Positions 16,739-24,118 of a stretch of DNA of 64,000 nucleotides are shown here, piece after piece. Under the pieces are notes generated by a model. That model was given only the letters and a program-made list of their open reading frames with translations. It searched no databases and was not told the DNA's origin. Each line of letters opens with the position of its first letter. Position 1 is the stretch's first letter. Source of the DNA: Burkholderiales bacterium (GTDB taxonomy: Bacteria > Pseudomonadota > Gammaproteobacteria > Burkholderiales > SG8-39); NCBI GenBank assembly GCA_023383795.1, contig JAHDYJ010000006.1:1-64000 (forward strand), written 5' to 3'. The position numbers and the translations under genes are program-made.

Positions 16739-17470
16739 ATGGCGGCGCCGCTGCTCGAGATCGCGGGACTGACCAAGCGCTTCGGCGGCGTCTACGCCAA
16801 CCGCGACGTGACGTTCGACGTGCGCCACGGCGAGATCGTCGGCCTGATCGGGCCGAATGGCGCCGGCAAGACCACGCTGTTCAACCTCGTGACCGGATTC
16901 ATCCGGCCCGACGCGGGCACGGTCCGCTTCGACGGGGCGGATGTCACCGGGATGCGGCCGGACCGGCTCTGTCATCGAGGCGTCGCCCGCACATTCCAGA
17001 TCCTGAAGCCGTTCCCGCGCCTCACGGTGGAGGAAAATGTGATGATAGGAGCGCTCGCGCGCGGCGACGCCATGGAGTCCGCGCGTGCGACCGCGCGCCG
17101 CGCGCTCGCCTCGGTCGGTCTCGAGCACAAGCGCGACGGGCTCGCGCGTGGGCTCTCCACTGGCCAGCGCAAGCGCCTCGAGATGGCGCGCGCGCTCGCG
17201 ACCGGGCCGCGGCTGCTGCTGCTCGACGAGATCACCGGCGGCGTCGACCAGCCGAGCATCCCGGGCCTGATCGACCTCGTCGGCAGCCTGCGCAGCGAGG
17301 GCCTCACGCTGCTCGTCATCGAGCACAACATGCGCGTCATCATGAGCCTCGCCGACCGCGTCGTGTTCCTGCACCTCGGCGAGAAGCTAGCCGAGGGTGC
17401 GCCGCGCGAGATCACCGCGCACCCCGAAGTGGTGTCGCTCTACCTGGGTCGCAGGCGTGACGGACACTGA
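16739..17470 (+). CDS. livG: Branched-chain-type ABC transporter ATP-binding protein LivG
   Basis: 243 residues. Walker A is GPNGAGKTT (about residues 38-46). The signature segment is LSTGQRKRLEMARAL rather than canonical LSGGQ, as is common in LivG. Walker B is LLLLDEI, followed by the switch histidine in LLVIEHNM. ARTFQILKPFPRLTVEENV is the family Q-loop region. It hydrolyses ATP together with LivF to drive import. Confidence 0.93.
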   Translation: MAAPLLEIAGLTKRFGGVYANRDVTFDVRHGEIVGLIGPNGAGKTTLFNLVTGFIRPDAGTVRFDGADVTGMRPDRLCHRGVARTFQILKPFPRLTVEENVMIGALARGDAMESARATARRALASVGLEHKRDGLARGLSTGQRKRLEMARALATGPRLLLLDEITGGVDQPSIPGLIDLVGSLRSEGLTLLVIEHNMRVIMSLADRVVFLHLGEKLAEGAPREITAHPEVVSLYLGRRRDGH

Positions 17471-17474
17471 AGCG

Positions 17475-18179
17475 ATGCTGCGCGTCGAATGCCTCGAGGT
17501 CCTGTACGGCGACTTCCAGGTGCTGTGGGACGTCTCGCTCGCGGTGCGGGAGGGCGAGATCGTGTGCCTGCTCGGTCCGAACGGCGCCGGCAAGAGCACC
17601 GTGATGAACGCGACCACTGCGCTCGTGCCCCGCCGCGCGGGGCGGGTCGTCTTCCGCGGCGAGGACCTCGCCGGTGTCCCGACGCACGAGATCGTCTCGC
17701 GTGGACTCGCGCACGTGCTGGAGCGCCGGCGGCTCTTTCCGACCCTCACAGTGCGGCAGAATCTGCTGCTCGGGGGGTACAACCCGAGCGCGCGCGGGCG
17801 GCGCGCCGAGTCGCTCGCGTGGGTCGAAAGCATGTTCCCGGTGCTCGCCGAGCGCCGCAACCAGCTTGCCGGTACCCTGTCCGGCGGCCAGCAGCAGATG
17901 GTCGCGATCGCGCGCGGCCTGATGGCGCGGCCGCGGCTGCTGATGATCGACGAGCCGTTTCTCGGGCTCGCGCCCAACGTGGTGGACGACATCCTGGCGA
18001 TGTTCGAGCGCATCAACGGCGAGGGCGTGGCGCTGCTCTTCACCGAGCAGAACGTGCAGCTCGCGCTCTCGCTTTCGCACCGCGGCTACCTGCTCGAGAG
18101 CGGCCGCATCGTCCTCGAGGGCGCCGGGCGCGAGATGCTCGAGCACGAGACCGTGCGCCACGTCTACCTCGGCCTGTGA
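17475..18179 (+). CDS. livF: Branched-chain-type ABC transporter ATP-binding protein LivF
   Basis: 234 residues. Walker A is GPNGAGKST, the signature LSGGQQQMVAIARGL and Walker B LLMIDEP; LERRRLFPTLTVRQNL is the LivF-type Q-loop region. ATG 17475 is 4 bases after the livG stop; a GTG at 17457 would overlap livG and is a weaker choice. The stop overlaps the GTG start of the GntR gene, so regulator and importer are translationally linked. Confidence 0.93.
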   Translation: MLRVECLEVLYGDFQVLWDVSLAVREGEIVCLLGPNGAGKSTVMNATTALVPRRAGRVVFRGEDLAGVPTHEIVSRGLAHVLERRRLFPTLTVRQNLLLGGYNPSARGRRAESLAWVESMFPVLAERRNQLAGTLSGGQQQMVAIARGLMARPRLLMIDEPFLGLAPNVVDDILAMFERINGEGVALLFTEQNVQLALSLSHRGYLLESGRIVLEGAGREMLEHETVRHVYLGL

Positions 18180-18970
18180 CCCCGCCCGCCAAGCACGCCC
18201 CCCGGCCCGCGACGAAGCCTTCCGCGCGGCGCAAGTCGCGCCGGCGCGCCGAGGGCACCCAGCGCGAGTGGGTCTACGACCGGCTGAAGCACGGGTTGAT
18301 GTCCGGCGCGTTCGTGCCCGGCCAGAAGGTGACGCTCGCGCGCATCGCCTCCGAGCTCGGCGTGAGCATGATGCCGGTGCGCGAGGCGCTGCGCCGCCTG
18401 GCAGCCGAGCGCGCGCTCACGATGCGGCCGAACCGCTCGGTCACCGTGCCGCGGCTGTCACGCGCCGAGATCCTGTCGATCCGGGCCATCCGCCAGATGC
18501 TCGAGGGCCACGCGGCGGCCACCGCCACCAGCCTGATCACCGAGGACGAGATCGAGCGGCTCGCCGAGCTGCAGGGCGAACTCGCCGGCGCGCGCGCGCG
18601 CGGCGACGCGAAGGGCGTGCTCGCCGTGAACGAGTCGTTCCACTTCCTCGTCTACAACGCCGCCTGCATCCCGGTGCTGGTCGACATCATCGCGACGCTG
18701 TGGCTGCACTCGGCGCCCACGCTGTACCTCTTCTTCCACGCCGGCAAGCAGCCGCGCGACTACAGCGAGCGGCAGAACCGCAACAACCTCGCGCTGATCG
18801 CCGCGCTCAAGCGGCGCGACCCCGAGGGCGCGCGCCGCGCGATCGAGGACGAGATCGTCGAGGGCAGCCGGCTGCTCGACCGGCTGATGCGCGAGGCGAA
18901 ATGGGACGAGGCGGCGGCGATCGTGCCGCTCGCGGGCAGGCGGCGGCGGCGTCATGCGCCGGCAAAGTAG
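18176..18970 (+). CDS. GntR-family transcriptional regulator, FCD (FadR) subgroup
   Basis: 264 residues. A basic Pro/Lys/Arg-rich tail of about 25 residues precedes the winged-helix domain: REWVYDRLKHGLMSGAFVPGQKVTLARIA, then GVSMMPVREALRRLAAE, the recognition region. The C-terminal FCD all-helical ligand domain contains FHFLVYNAACIPVL and a final HAAxxx-like stretch altered to RRDPEGARRAI. The GTG start overlaps the livF stop, so it is the last gene of the importer operon. Matching palindromes before the importer and hyu operons make those its probable targets. Confidence 0.88.
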   Translation: MTPPAKHAPRPATKPSARRKSRRRAEGTQREWVYDRLKHGLMSGAFVPGQKVTLARIASELGVSMMPVREALRRLAAERALTMRPNRSVTVPRLSRAEILSIRAIRQMLEGHAAATATSLITEDEIERLAELQGELAGARARGDAKGVLAVNESFHFLVYNAACIPVLVDIIATLWLHSAPTLYLFFHAGKQPRDYSERQNRNNLALIAALKRRDPEGARRAIEDEIVEGSRLLDRLMREAKWDEAAAIVPLAGRRRRRHAPAK

Positions 18971-18987
18971 CCGGCCTTGCGGCCGGC
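18970..18987 (+). terminator. Perfect GC hairpin after the GntR gene
   Basis: A 7-base perfect stem GCCGGCC-TTGC-GGCCGGC begins at the last base of the GntR stop codon. No T-run follows; the sequence goes straight into the palindrome at 18991. It may attenuate read-through from the importer operon into hyuA. The stem overlaps the weak -35 candidate at 18977, so the two readings compete. Confidence 0.35.
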
Positions 18988-18990
18988 GGC

Positions 18991-19008
18991 AAAATTTGAT
19001 CAAATTTT
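18991..19008. promoter_or_regulatory. Perfect 18-bp palindromic operator before hyuA
   Basis: AAAATTTGATCAAATTTT is a perfect inverted repeat in an otherwise GC-rich setting. It lies 20 bases after the GntR stop and 34 bases before the hyuA start. A TTGCGG...TCAAAT pair with 17-base spacing (18977-19005) puts it over a possible -10. A near-identical box precedes the importer operon at 13384-13400. FCD-type GntR proteins bind such short palindromes as dimers. Confidence 0.65.
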
Positions 19009-19042
19009 GGCTTACCGGTCCAGGCGAGGAGGAGCCGCGGCC

Positions 19043-21109
19043 ATGATCCGCGTCGGTGCCGACATCGGCGGCACGTTCACCGACATCGTCTGGCTCGCGC
19101 CCGACGGCGGGTTCCGTGCGGCCAAGCTGCTGTCCACACCGGACGACTTCGGCCGCGCGATCCTCGACGGCCTGCGCGACGTGCTCGCGCGCGCCGGCGC
19201 AAGCCCGGAGATCGTGGGCGAGATCGTGCACGGCACCACCGTCGCCACCAACGCGATCCTGGAGCAGAAGGGTGCGCGCGTCGGGCTGCTCACCACCAAG
19301 GGTTTCCGCGACGTGCTCGAGATCCGGCGCGTGCGGCTCCCGGTGCTCTACGACATCCAATGGCGCAAGCCCGACCCGCTGGTGCGCCGCGAGCGCCGGC
19401 TCGAGGTGGACGAGCGCATTGGCCCCGACGGCGAGATGCGCCGGCCGCTCGACGTGGCCGGCGCGCGCGAAGCGATCGCGCAGCTGAAGGCGCTCGGCTG
19501 CGAGTCGATCGCGGTGTGCTTCCTGCACAGCTACGCGAACGCCGAGCACGAGCGCGTCGTCGGCGAGCTCGCGGCACGCGAGCTGCCCTTCGTCTCGCTC
19601 TCGTGCGACGTGCTGCCGGAGCTCAAGGAGTACGAGCGCACCGCGACGACGGTGGTCGACGCCTACGTGAAGCCGGTCGTGGGCCGATATCTTGGCGGCC
19701 TGCGCGCCCACCTCGACGCCGCCGGCGTGCGCGCGCCGCTGCTGGTGATGCAGTCCAACGGCGGCATCTTCTCCGACCGCGCGGCCGCCGACAGCCCGGT
19801 GCGCATCATCGAGAGCGGCCCGGCCGCCGGCGTCATCGCCGCAGCGGCGGCGGGGCGCGCGGCCGGGCTCGACAACGTGATCTCTTTCGACATGGGCGGC
19901 ACGACGGCCAAGGCCTCCATCGTCGAGCGCGGTGCGCTGACGCTCGCGTCGGAGTACGAGGTCGGCGGCGGCATGCACCAGGGGAGCCGCCTGATCAAGG
20001 GCAGCGGGCACCTGATCCGCGTCCCCGCGATCGATGTCGCCGAGGTCGGCGCAGGCGGCGGCTCGGTCGCGTGGATCGACGCGGGGGGCGTGCTGCGGGT
20101 CGGGCCGGACAGTGCCGGCGCCGTGCCGGGGCCGGCGTGCTACGCGCGCGGCGGCGAGCAGCCCACGGTCACCGACGCCAACCTGGTGCTCGGCTACCTG
20201 AACCCGGGCTATCTCATCGGCGGGGACCTGCGGCTCGACGCCTCGCGCGCTGAGCGCGCGCTCGCCAAGCACGTCGCCGGGCCGCTCGGCCTCGAGCTGC
20301 TCGAGGCGGCCCACGGCGTGCACCGCATCGCCAACGCGGCGATGCAGCGCGCGATCCGTTCGGTGTCGATCGAGCGCGGGCGCGATCCGCGCGACTTCAC
20401 GCTGATCGCGTTCGGCGGCAGCGGACCGGGGCACGCGGCGGGGCTCGCCGAGGTGCTCGATATCTCCCGCATCCTGGTGCCGCCGCACCCGGGGCTGTTC
20501 AGCGCGATCGGATTGCTCGCCTCCGACATCGAGCGCTTGTACACGCATTCGCTGCTGCGCGAGCTCGGCCGCGCCGACCTCGGCGCGGCCGAGGGCGTGC
20601 TGCGCGACATGGAGGCGCGCGCGCTCGCAGACCTCGGCGCCGAGGGCTTCGCGGCGGGGAGCGTCGCGCTCGAGCGCTTCGCCGACTTGCGCTACCGCAG
20701 ACAGATCTCGGAGCTCCTGCTGCCGCTGCCGGCGCGCGCGCTCGAGGAACCCGACCGCGTACGCCTCGCGCAGCGCTTCCACAACGAGCACGCGACGACC
20801 TACGGCTACGCGATGCACGACGAGCGCATCGAGATCGTCTCGCTCAAGGTGAAGGCGCGCGCGCTGCGCGAGACGACGTCCCCGGCGTGGGACTGCATGA
20901 ACGGCGCCGCGAAGACCGGCGCCGACCGGACCGCCTACTTCGGCCGCGAGCACGGCCTGCTCGCGGTCCGGGTGCTCGGGCGCGCAGCGCTCGGCGAGCA
21001 GCCGACGCCGGGGCCGCTGATCGTCGAGGAGTACGACTCGACCACCGTGGTGCCGCCGGGCTGGAGTGCCCGCCGCGGCGCGCACGGTTTCATCCATATC
21101 GAGAGGTAG
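19043..21109 (+). CDS. hyuA: Hydantoinase/oxoprolinase family subunit A (HyuA), first copy
   Basis: 688 residues. The actin-like ATPase N-terminus reads GADIGGTFTDIVW, followed by VHGTTVATNAILEQKGARVGLLTTKGF, and then the central FDMGGTTAKASIVE and VGAGGGSVAW motifs. The family hydrolyses ATP to open or carboxylate amide, lactam, hydantoin or ketone substrates together with subunit B. ATG 19043 follows a GAGGAGGAG site. It heads an operon with hyuB, an SDR, DUF3830 and a second hyuAB pair. Whether it acts on a hydantoin, a lactam or a ketone cannot be read from the sequence. Confidence 0.9.
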   Translation: MIRVGADIGGTFTDIVWLAPDGGFRAAKLLSTPDDFGRAILDGLRDVLARAGASPEIVGEIVHGTTVATNAILEQKGARVGLLTTKGFRDVLEIRRVRLPVLYDIQWRKPDPLVRRERRLEVDERIGPDGEMRRPLDVAGAREAIAQLKALGCESIAVCFLHSYANAEHERVVGELAARELPFVSLSCDVLPELKEYERTATTVVDAYVKPVVGRYLGGLRAHLDAAGVRAPLLVMQSNGGIFSDRAAADSPVRIIESGPAAGVIAAAAAGRAAGLDNVISFDMGGTTAKASIVERGALTLASEYEVGGGMHQGSRLIKGSGHLIRVPAIDVAEVGAGGGSVAWIDAGGVLRVGPDSAGAVPGPACYARGGEQPTVTDANLVLGYLNPGYLIGGDLRLDASRAERALAKHVAGPLGLELLEAAHGVHRIANAAMQRAIRSVSIERGRDPRDFTLIAFGGSGPGHAAGLAEVLDISRILVPPHPGLFSAIGLLASDIERLYTHSLLRELGRADLGAAEGVLRDMEARALADLGAEGFAAGSVALERFADLRYRRQISELLLPLPARALEEPDRVRLAQRFHNEHATTYGYAMHDERIEIVSLKVKARALRETTSPAWDCMNGAAKTGADRTAYFGREHGLLAVRVLGRAALGEQPTPGPLIVEEYDSTTVVPPGWSARRGAHGFIHIER

Positions 21110-21111
21110 CC

Positions 21112-22893
21112 ATGAGACGCGATGCGACCGCCATGGCCGGAATCGATCCGATCACCTTCGAGGTGTTGCGCACGGCGCTCGACGCCGTCGCCGACGAGAT
21201 GGCCTACACCATCGTGCGCAGCGCGCGCTCGACGATGATCAAGGACTGCATGGACTACTCCGCCTCGCTCTGCACTGCGCAGGGGGACCTGATCGCCCAG
21301 GCGGTGAACATTCCGGTGATGATGTGCTCGACGCCCGATGCGCTCCAGCCGACGATCGCGAAACTCGGCCCGACGCTCGCGCCCGGCGACTGCATCATCC
21401 TATCCGATCCGTACGAGGGCGGCTCGCACCTGCCTGACATCTTCATGTTCGTGCCGATCTTCTGGCAGGAGCGGCTGGTCGCGTTCGCCTCGACCTGCGC
21501 ACATCACGCCGACGTCGGCGGCATGGTGCCCGGCAGCGGCTCGAGCGACGCGACCGAGATCTTCCAGGAAGGCCTGCGCATCCCGAGCGTGAAGCTCTAC
21601 GAGCGCGGCCGGCCGAACGGGGCGCTTTACGAGCTGATCCTGCGCAACGTGCGCTTCCCGACGATGCTGCGCGGCGACCTCGAGGCGCAGCGCGCCGCCT
21701 GCTTGATCGGCGAGCGCGAGGTCCATCGGCTGATCGAGCGCTATGGCGTGGACACGGTGACGAATGGTATGACGGCGCTGCTCGACTACGCCGAGCGCAT
21801 CGTGCGCGAGGAGATCCGCGCGATGCCCGACGGCATATACGAGTTCACCGACTACGTCGACGAGGATGGCATGGATCCCGATCCGATCCCGATCCGCCTC
21901 CGTCTCGAGATCCGCGGGGACCGGGTGATCGCCGACTTCTCCGCGTCGGCGAAGCAGGTCCGCGGCTCGATCAACTGCTCGCTCTCGGTGACCAAGGCCT
22001 CGACCTACACCGCGGTGAAGTGCTTCTGCCGGCAGCCGTTCCCGCCGAACTCGGGTTTCTTCCGCCCGATCGAGGTGATCGCGCCCGAGGGGAGCCTGCT
22101 GAACGTCGCCTTCCCGGGTGCCACCTTCATGCGCGGGCTCACGATCTACCGCATCAACAACGTGCTCTTCGGCGCGCTCGCGCAGGCGCTGCCCGAACGC
22201 GCGATCGCGGCCGACGAGGGCGGCACCTCGATCGTGGTGATGGAGGGCCGCGACGCAGAGCGCGAGCGCTTCCTCTACATGGAGACGATCTCCGGGGCGT
22301 GGGGCGCGCGCGCCGGCGCCGACGGCATCGACTGCGCCTCGAACGTCACTGGCCTGCAGTCGAATACGCCGGTCGAGGTGCTCGAGACCGAGTATCCGAT
22401 CGAGATGGTGCAGTACGGCTTCGTGCCCGACTCCGGTGGACCTGGGCGCTACCGTGGAGGAATGTCGCTCCTGCGCGAGTACCGCTTCCTCGCCGAGTCG
22501 GGCACCCTGCAGATCCGCGCCGACCGCGTGCGCTTTGCGCCCTACGGCCTGTACGGCGGCCGGCCCGGCGGGCGCAGCGCCAACTGGCTCGACCCGGACG
22601 GCGCGAACGCAAGACTCGACTCCAAGGTCAAGAATCGCCCGATCGCACGGGGCGAGGTCGTGCGCCACATCCTGGCGGGCGGCGGGGGCTATGGCTGGAC
22701 GTTCGAGCGCGACGTGGCGGCGGTCGTCGAGGACGTGCGCGACGGCAAGGTCAGCGTAGATGGCGCGCGCCGCGACTACGGGGTCGCCCTCGACCCGACC
22801 ACGTTCGCCGTCGACGAGAGGGAAACCGCGCGCCTGCGCGCGGCGATGCGCGCTGCGGTCGACCCGGCGAATCCGCCGCTGTTCACCCGATGA
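21112..22893 (+). CDS. hyuB: Hydantoinase B/oxoprolinase family protein (HyuB), first copy
   Basis: 593 residues, the usual HyuB length. It begins IDPITFEVLRTALDAVADEM. The metal-site motifs are SDPYEGGSHLPDIFMF (about residues 102-117) and CAHHADVGGMVPGS (about 128-141). YRGGMSLLREYRF is the conserved C-terminal segment. It would bind the substrate at a metal site while HyuA supplies ATP-driven activation. It starts 3 bases after hyuA, and its stop overlaps the SDR start (ATGA). Confidence 0.9.
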   Translation: MRRDATAMAGIDPITFEVLRTALDAVADEMAYTIVRSARSTMIKDCMDYSASLCTAQGDLIAQAVNIPVMMCSTPDALQPTIAKLGPTLAPGDCIILSDPYEGGSHLPDIFMFVPIFWQERLVAFASTCAHHADVGGMVPGSGSSDATEIFQEGLRIPSVKLYERGRPNGALYELILRNVRFPTMLRGDLEAQRAACLIGEREVHRLIERYGVDTVTNGMTALLDYAERIVREEIRAMPDGIYEFTDYVDEDGMDPDPIPIRLRLEIRGDRVIADFSASAKQVRGSINCSLSVTKASTYTAVKCFCRQPFPPNSGFFRPIEVIAPEGSLLNVAFPGATFMRGLTIYRINNVLFGALAQALPERAIAADEGGTSIVVMEGRDAERERFLYMETISGAWGARAGADGIDCASNVTGLQSNTPVEVLETEYPIEMVQYGFVPDSGGPGRYRGGMSLLREYRFLAESGTLQIRADRVRFAPYGLYGGRPGGRSANWLDPDGANARLDSKVKNRPIARGEVVRHILAGGGGYGWTFERDVAAVVEDVRDGKVSVDGARRDYGVALDPTTFAVDERETARLRAAMRAAVDPANPPLFTR

Positions 22894-23636
22894 GCCGGCT
22901 CGCGAAGAAGGTGGCGATCGTCACCGGCGGCACGCGCGGGATCGGGCTCGCGATCGTGCAGGCGTTCCTGCGCGAGGGCGCCAAGGTGGTGTACTCCGGC
23001 ACCTCCGACGATAGCGTCGCACGCGCGCGCGCCGAGCTGCCTACCGGCGCCGCTGGCGAGGGCGTCGTTGCCGACCTCGCCGACCTTGCGCAGGGCGAGT
23101 TCCTGGTCGAGCGCGCCCGCGTGCGCTTCGGCGGCCTCGACGTGCTGGTGAACAATGCCGGGGTGCTGAGCCGCGCCGACGAGTGGCAGACCACGCCGGA
23201 GGACTGGGACCGCGTGATGGGCGTGAACCTGCGCACCGTATTCTTCCTCTCGCGCGAGGCCGCGAAAGCGATGAAGGCGCGTGGCGGCGGCAGCATCGTC
23301 AACATCGCGTCGGTCGCCGGGCAGATCGGCGGCATCGCTGGCAGCCCGGCCTACTCGGCCGCGAAGGCGGGCGTGATCGGCCTCACAAAATCGCTCGCGC
23401 GGCGCTTCGCGCCGCTCGGGATCCGCGTGAACGCGATCTCGCCCGCCGACATCGAGACCGACATGACCGCGGGCCTGCCGCCCGAGATCCGCGCCCGGCT
23501 CACCGCGATGACCCCGCTCGGGCGCTTCGGCGCGGTCGGGGAGGTGGTTGGCGGCGCGGTCTACCTTGCCGCCGACGAGTCGAGCTACGTCACCGGACAG
23601 ACGCTGTCGATCAACGGCGGCCTGTTCATGCCCTGA
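22890..23636 (+). CDS. Short-chain dehydrogenase/reductase (SDR)
   Basis: 248 residues, a classical SDR. The cofactor motif is TGGTRGIG, with NNAG (VNNAGVLSR), catalytic serine in NIASVAGQ, and YSAAKAG for the YxxxK pair. The C-terminus LSINGGLFMP is typical of 3-oxoacyl-ACP-reductase-like SDRs. The absence of an acidic residue straight after the second strand (YSGTSDDS) leaves NAD versus NADP preference open. Placed between hyuB and DUF3830, it probably oxidises or reduces a hydroxyl or keto group of the pathway substrate. Confidence 0.9.
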   Translation: MSRLAKKVAIVTGGTRGIGLAIVQAFLREGAKVVYSGTSDDSVARARAELPTGAAGEGVVADLADLAQGEFLVERARVRFGGLDVLVNNAGVLSRADEWQTTPEDWDRVMGVNLRTVFFLSREAAKAMKARGGGSIVNIASVAGQIGGIAGSPAYSAAKAGVIGLTKSLARRFAPLGIRVNAISPADIETDMTAGLPPEIRARLTAMTPLGRFGAVGEVVGGAVYLAADESSYVTGQTLSINGGLFMP

Positions 23637-23667
23637 AGAGCGTCACTCACAAAGGAGACTCGAGCAC

Positions 23668-24105
23668 ATGGCCAAGCTGGAATTCAAGATGGCGAAAGGC
23701 GGCGTGTTCGTCGCGGACATCTTCGCCGACAAGGTGCCGCAGACCTGGAAGCTCGTCACCGCGTTCCTGCCGAAGACGATGAAGGCGTACAACGCGCGCT
23801 GGTCGGGCCGCGAGACGCACACGCCGCTCGCGCTGCCGACCAAGCCGCCGCGCGAGAACCAGACCTGCCAGGTCGGCATCGGCGACGTCATCTACGGCTA
23901 CGAGTACCCCGACGGCCGCGAGTACACCGGCTTCGAGGCGATCGGCTGGTTCTACGCCGCCGAGACCGTGCGCGACTGGCGCGGCTACTTCCCGATCAAC
24001 CACATCGGCCGCGTGCAGCCGCAGTTCTGGCCGCTGATCGAGGAGGTCGGCGTGCGCGTCTGGAAGGAGGGCGGCGAGGACTGCACGATCCGCGTGATCG
24101 AGTAG
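23668..24105 (+). CDS. DUF3830 family protein, cyclophilin-like fold
   Basis: 145 residues. Family features are YNARWSGRETHTPL (about residues 41-54), PPRENQTCQVGIGDVIYG and FPINHIGRV. DUF3830 proteins adopt a cyclophilin-like barrel, but no isomerase or enzymatic activity is established to my knowledge. ATG 23668 follows AAAGGAG with good spacing. It lies in the operon between an SDR and a second hyuA, so it is likely a pathway component such as a lyase, isomerase or small ligand-binding subunit. That role is inference from position only. Confidence 0.8.
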   Translation: MAKLEFKMAKGGVFVADIFADKVPQTWKLVTAFLPKTMKAYNARWSGRETHTPLALPTKPPRENQTCQVGIGDVIYGYEYPDGREYTGFEAIGWFYAAETVRDWRGYFPINHIGRVQPQFWPLIEEVGVRVWKEGGEDCTIRVIE

Positions 24106-24118
24106 GCCGAACGCGTCC

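Noticed and set aside
18458-21097. 879-codon minus-strand frame opposite hyuA and the GntR gene
   Set aside because: Composition is that of a GC shadow (His/Arg/Ala-rich, no domains), while the plus strand encodes well-conserved proteins with ribosome-binding sites.
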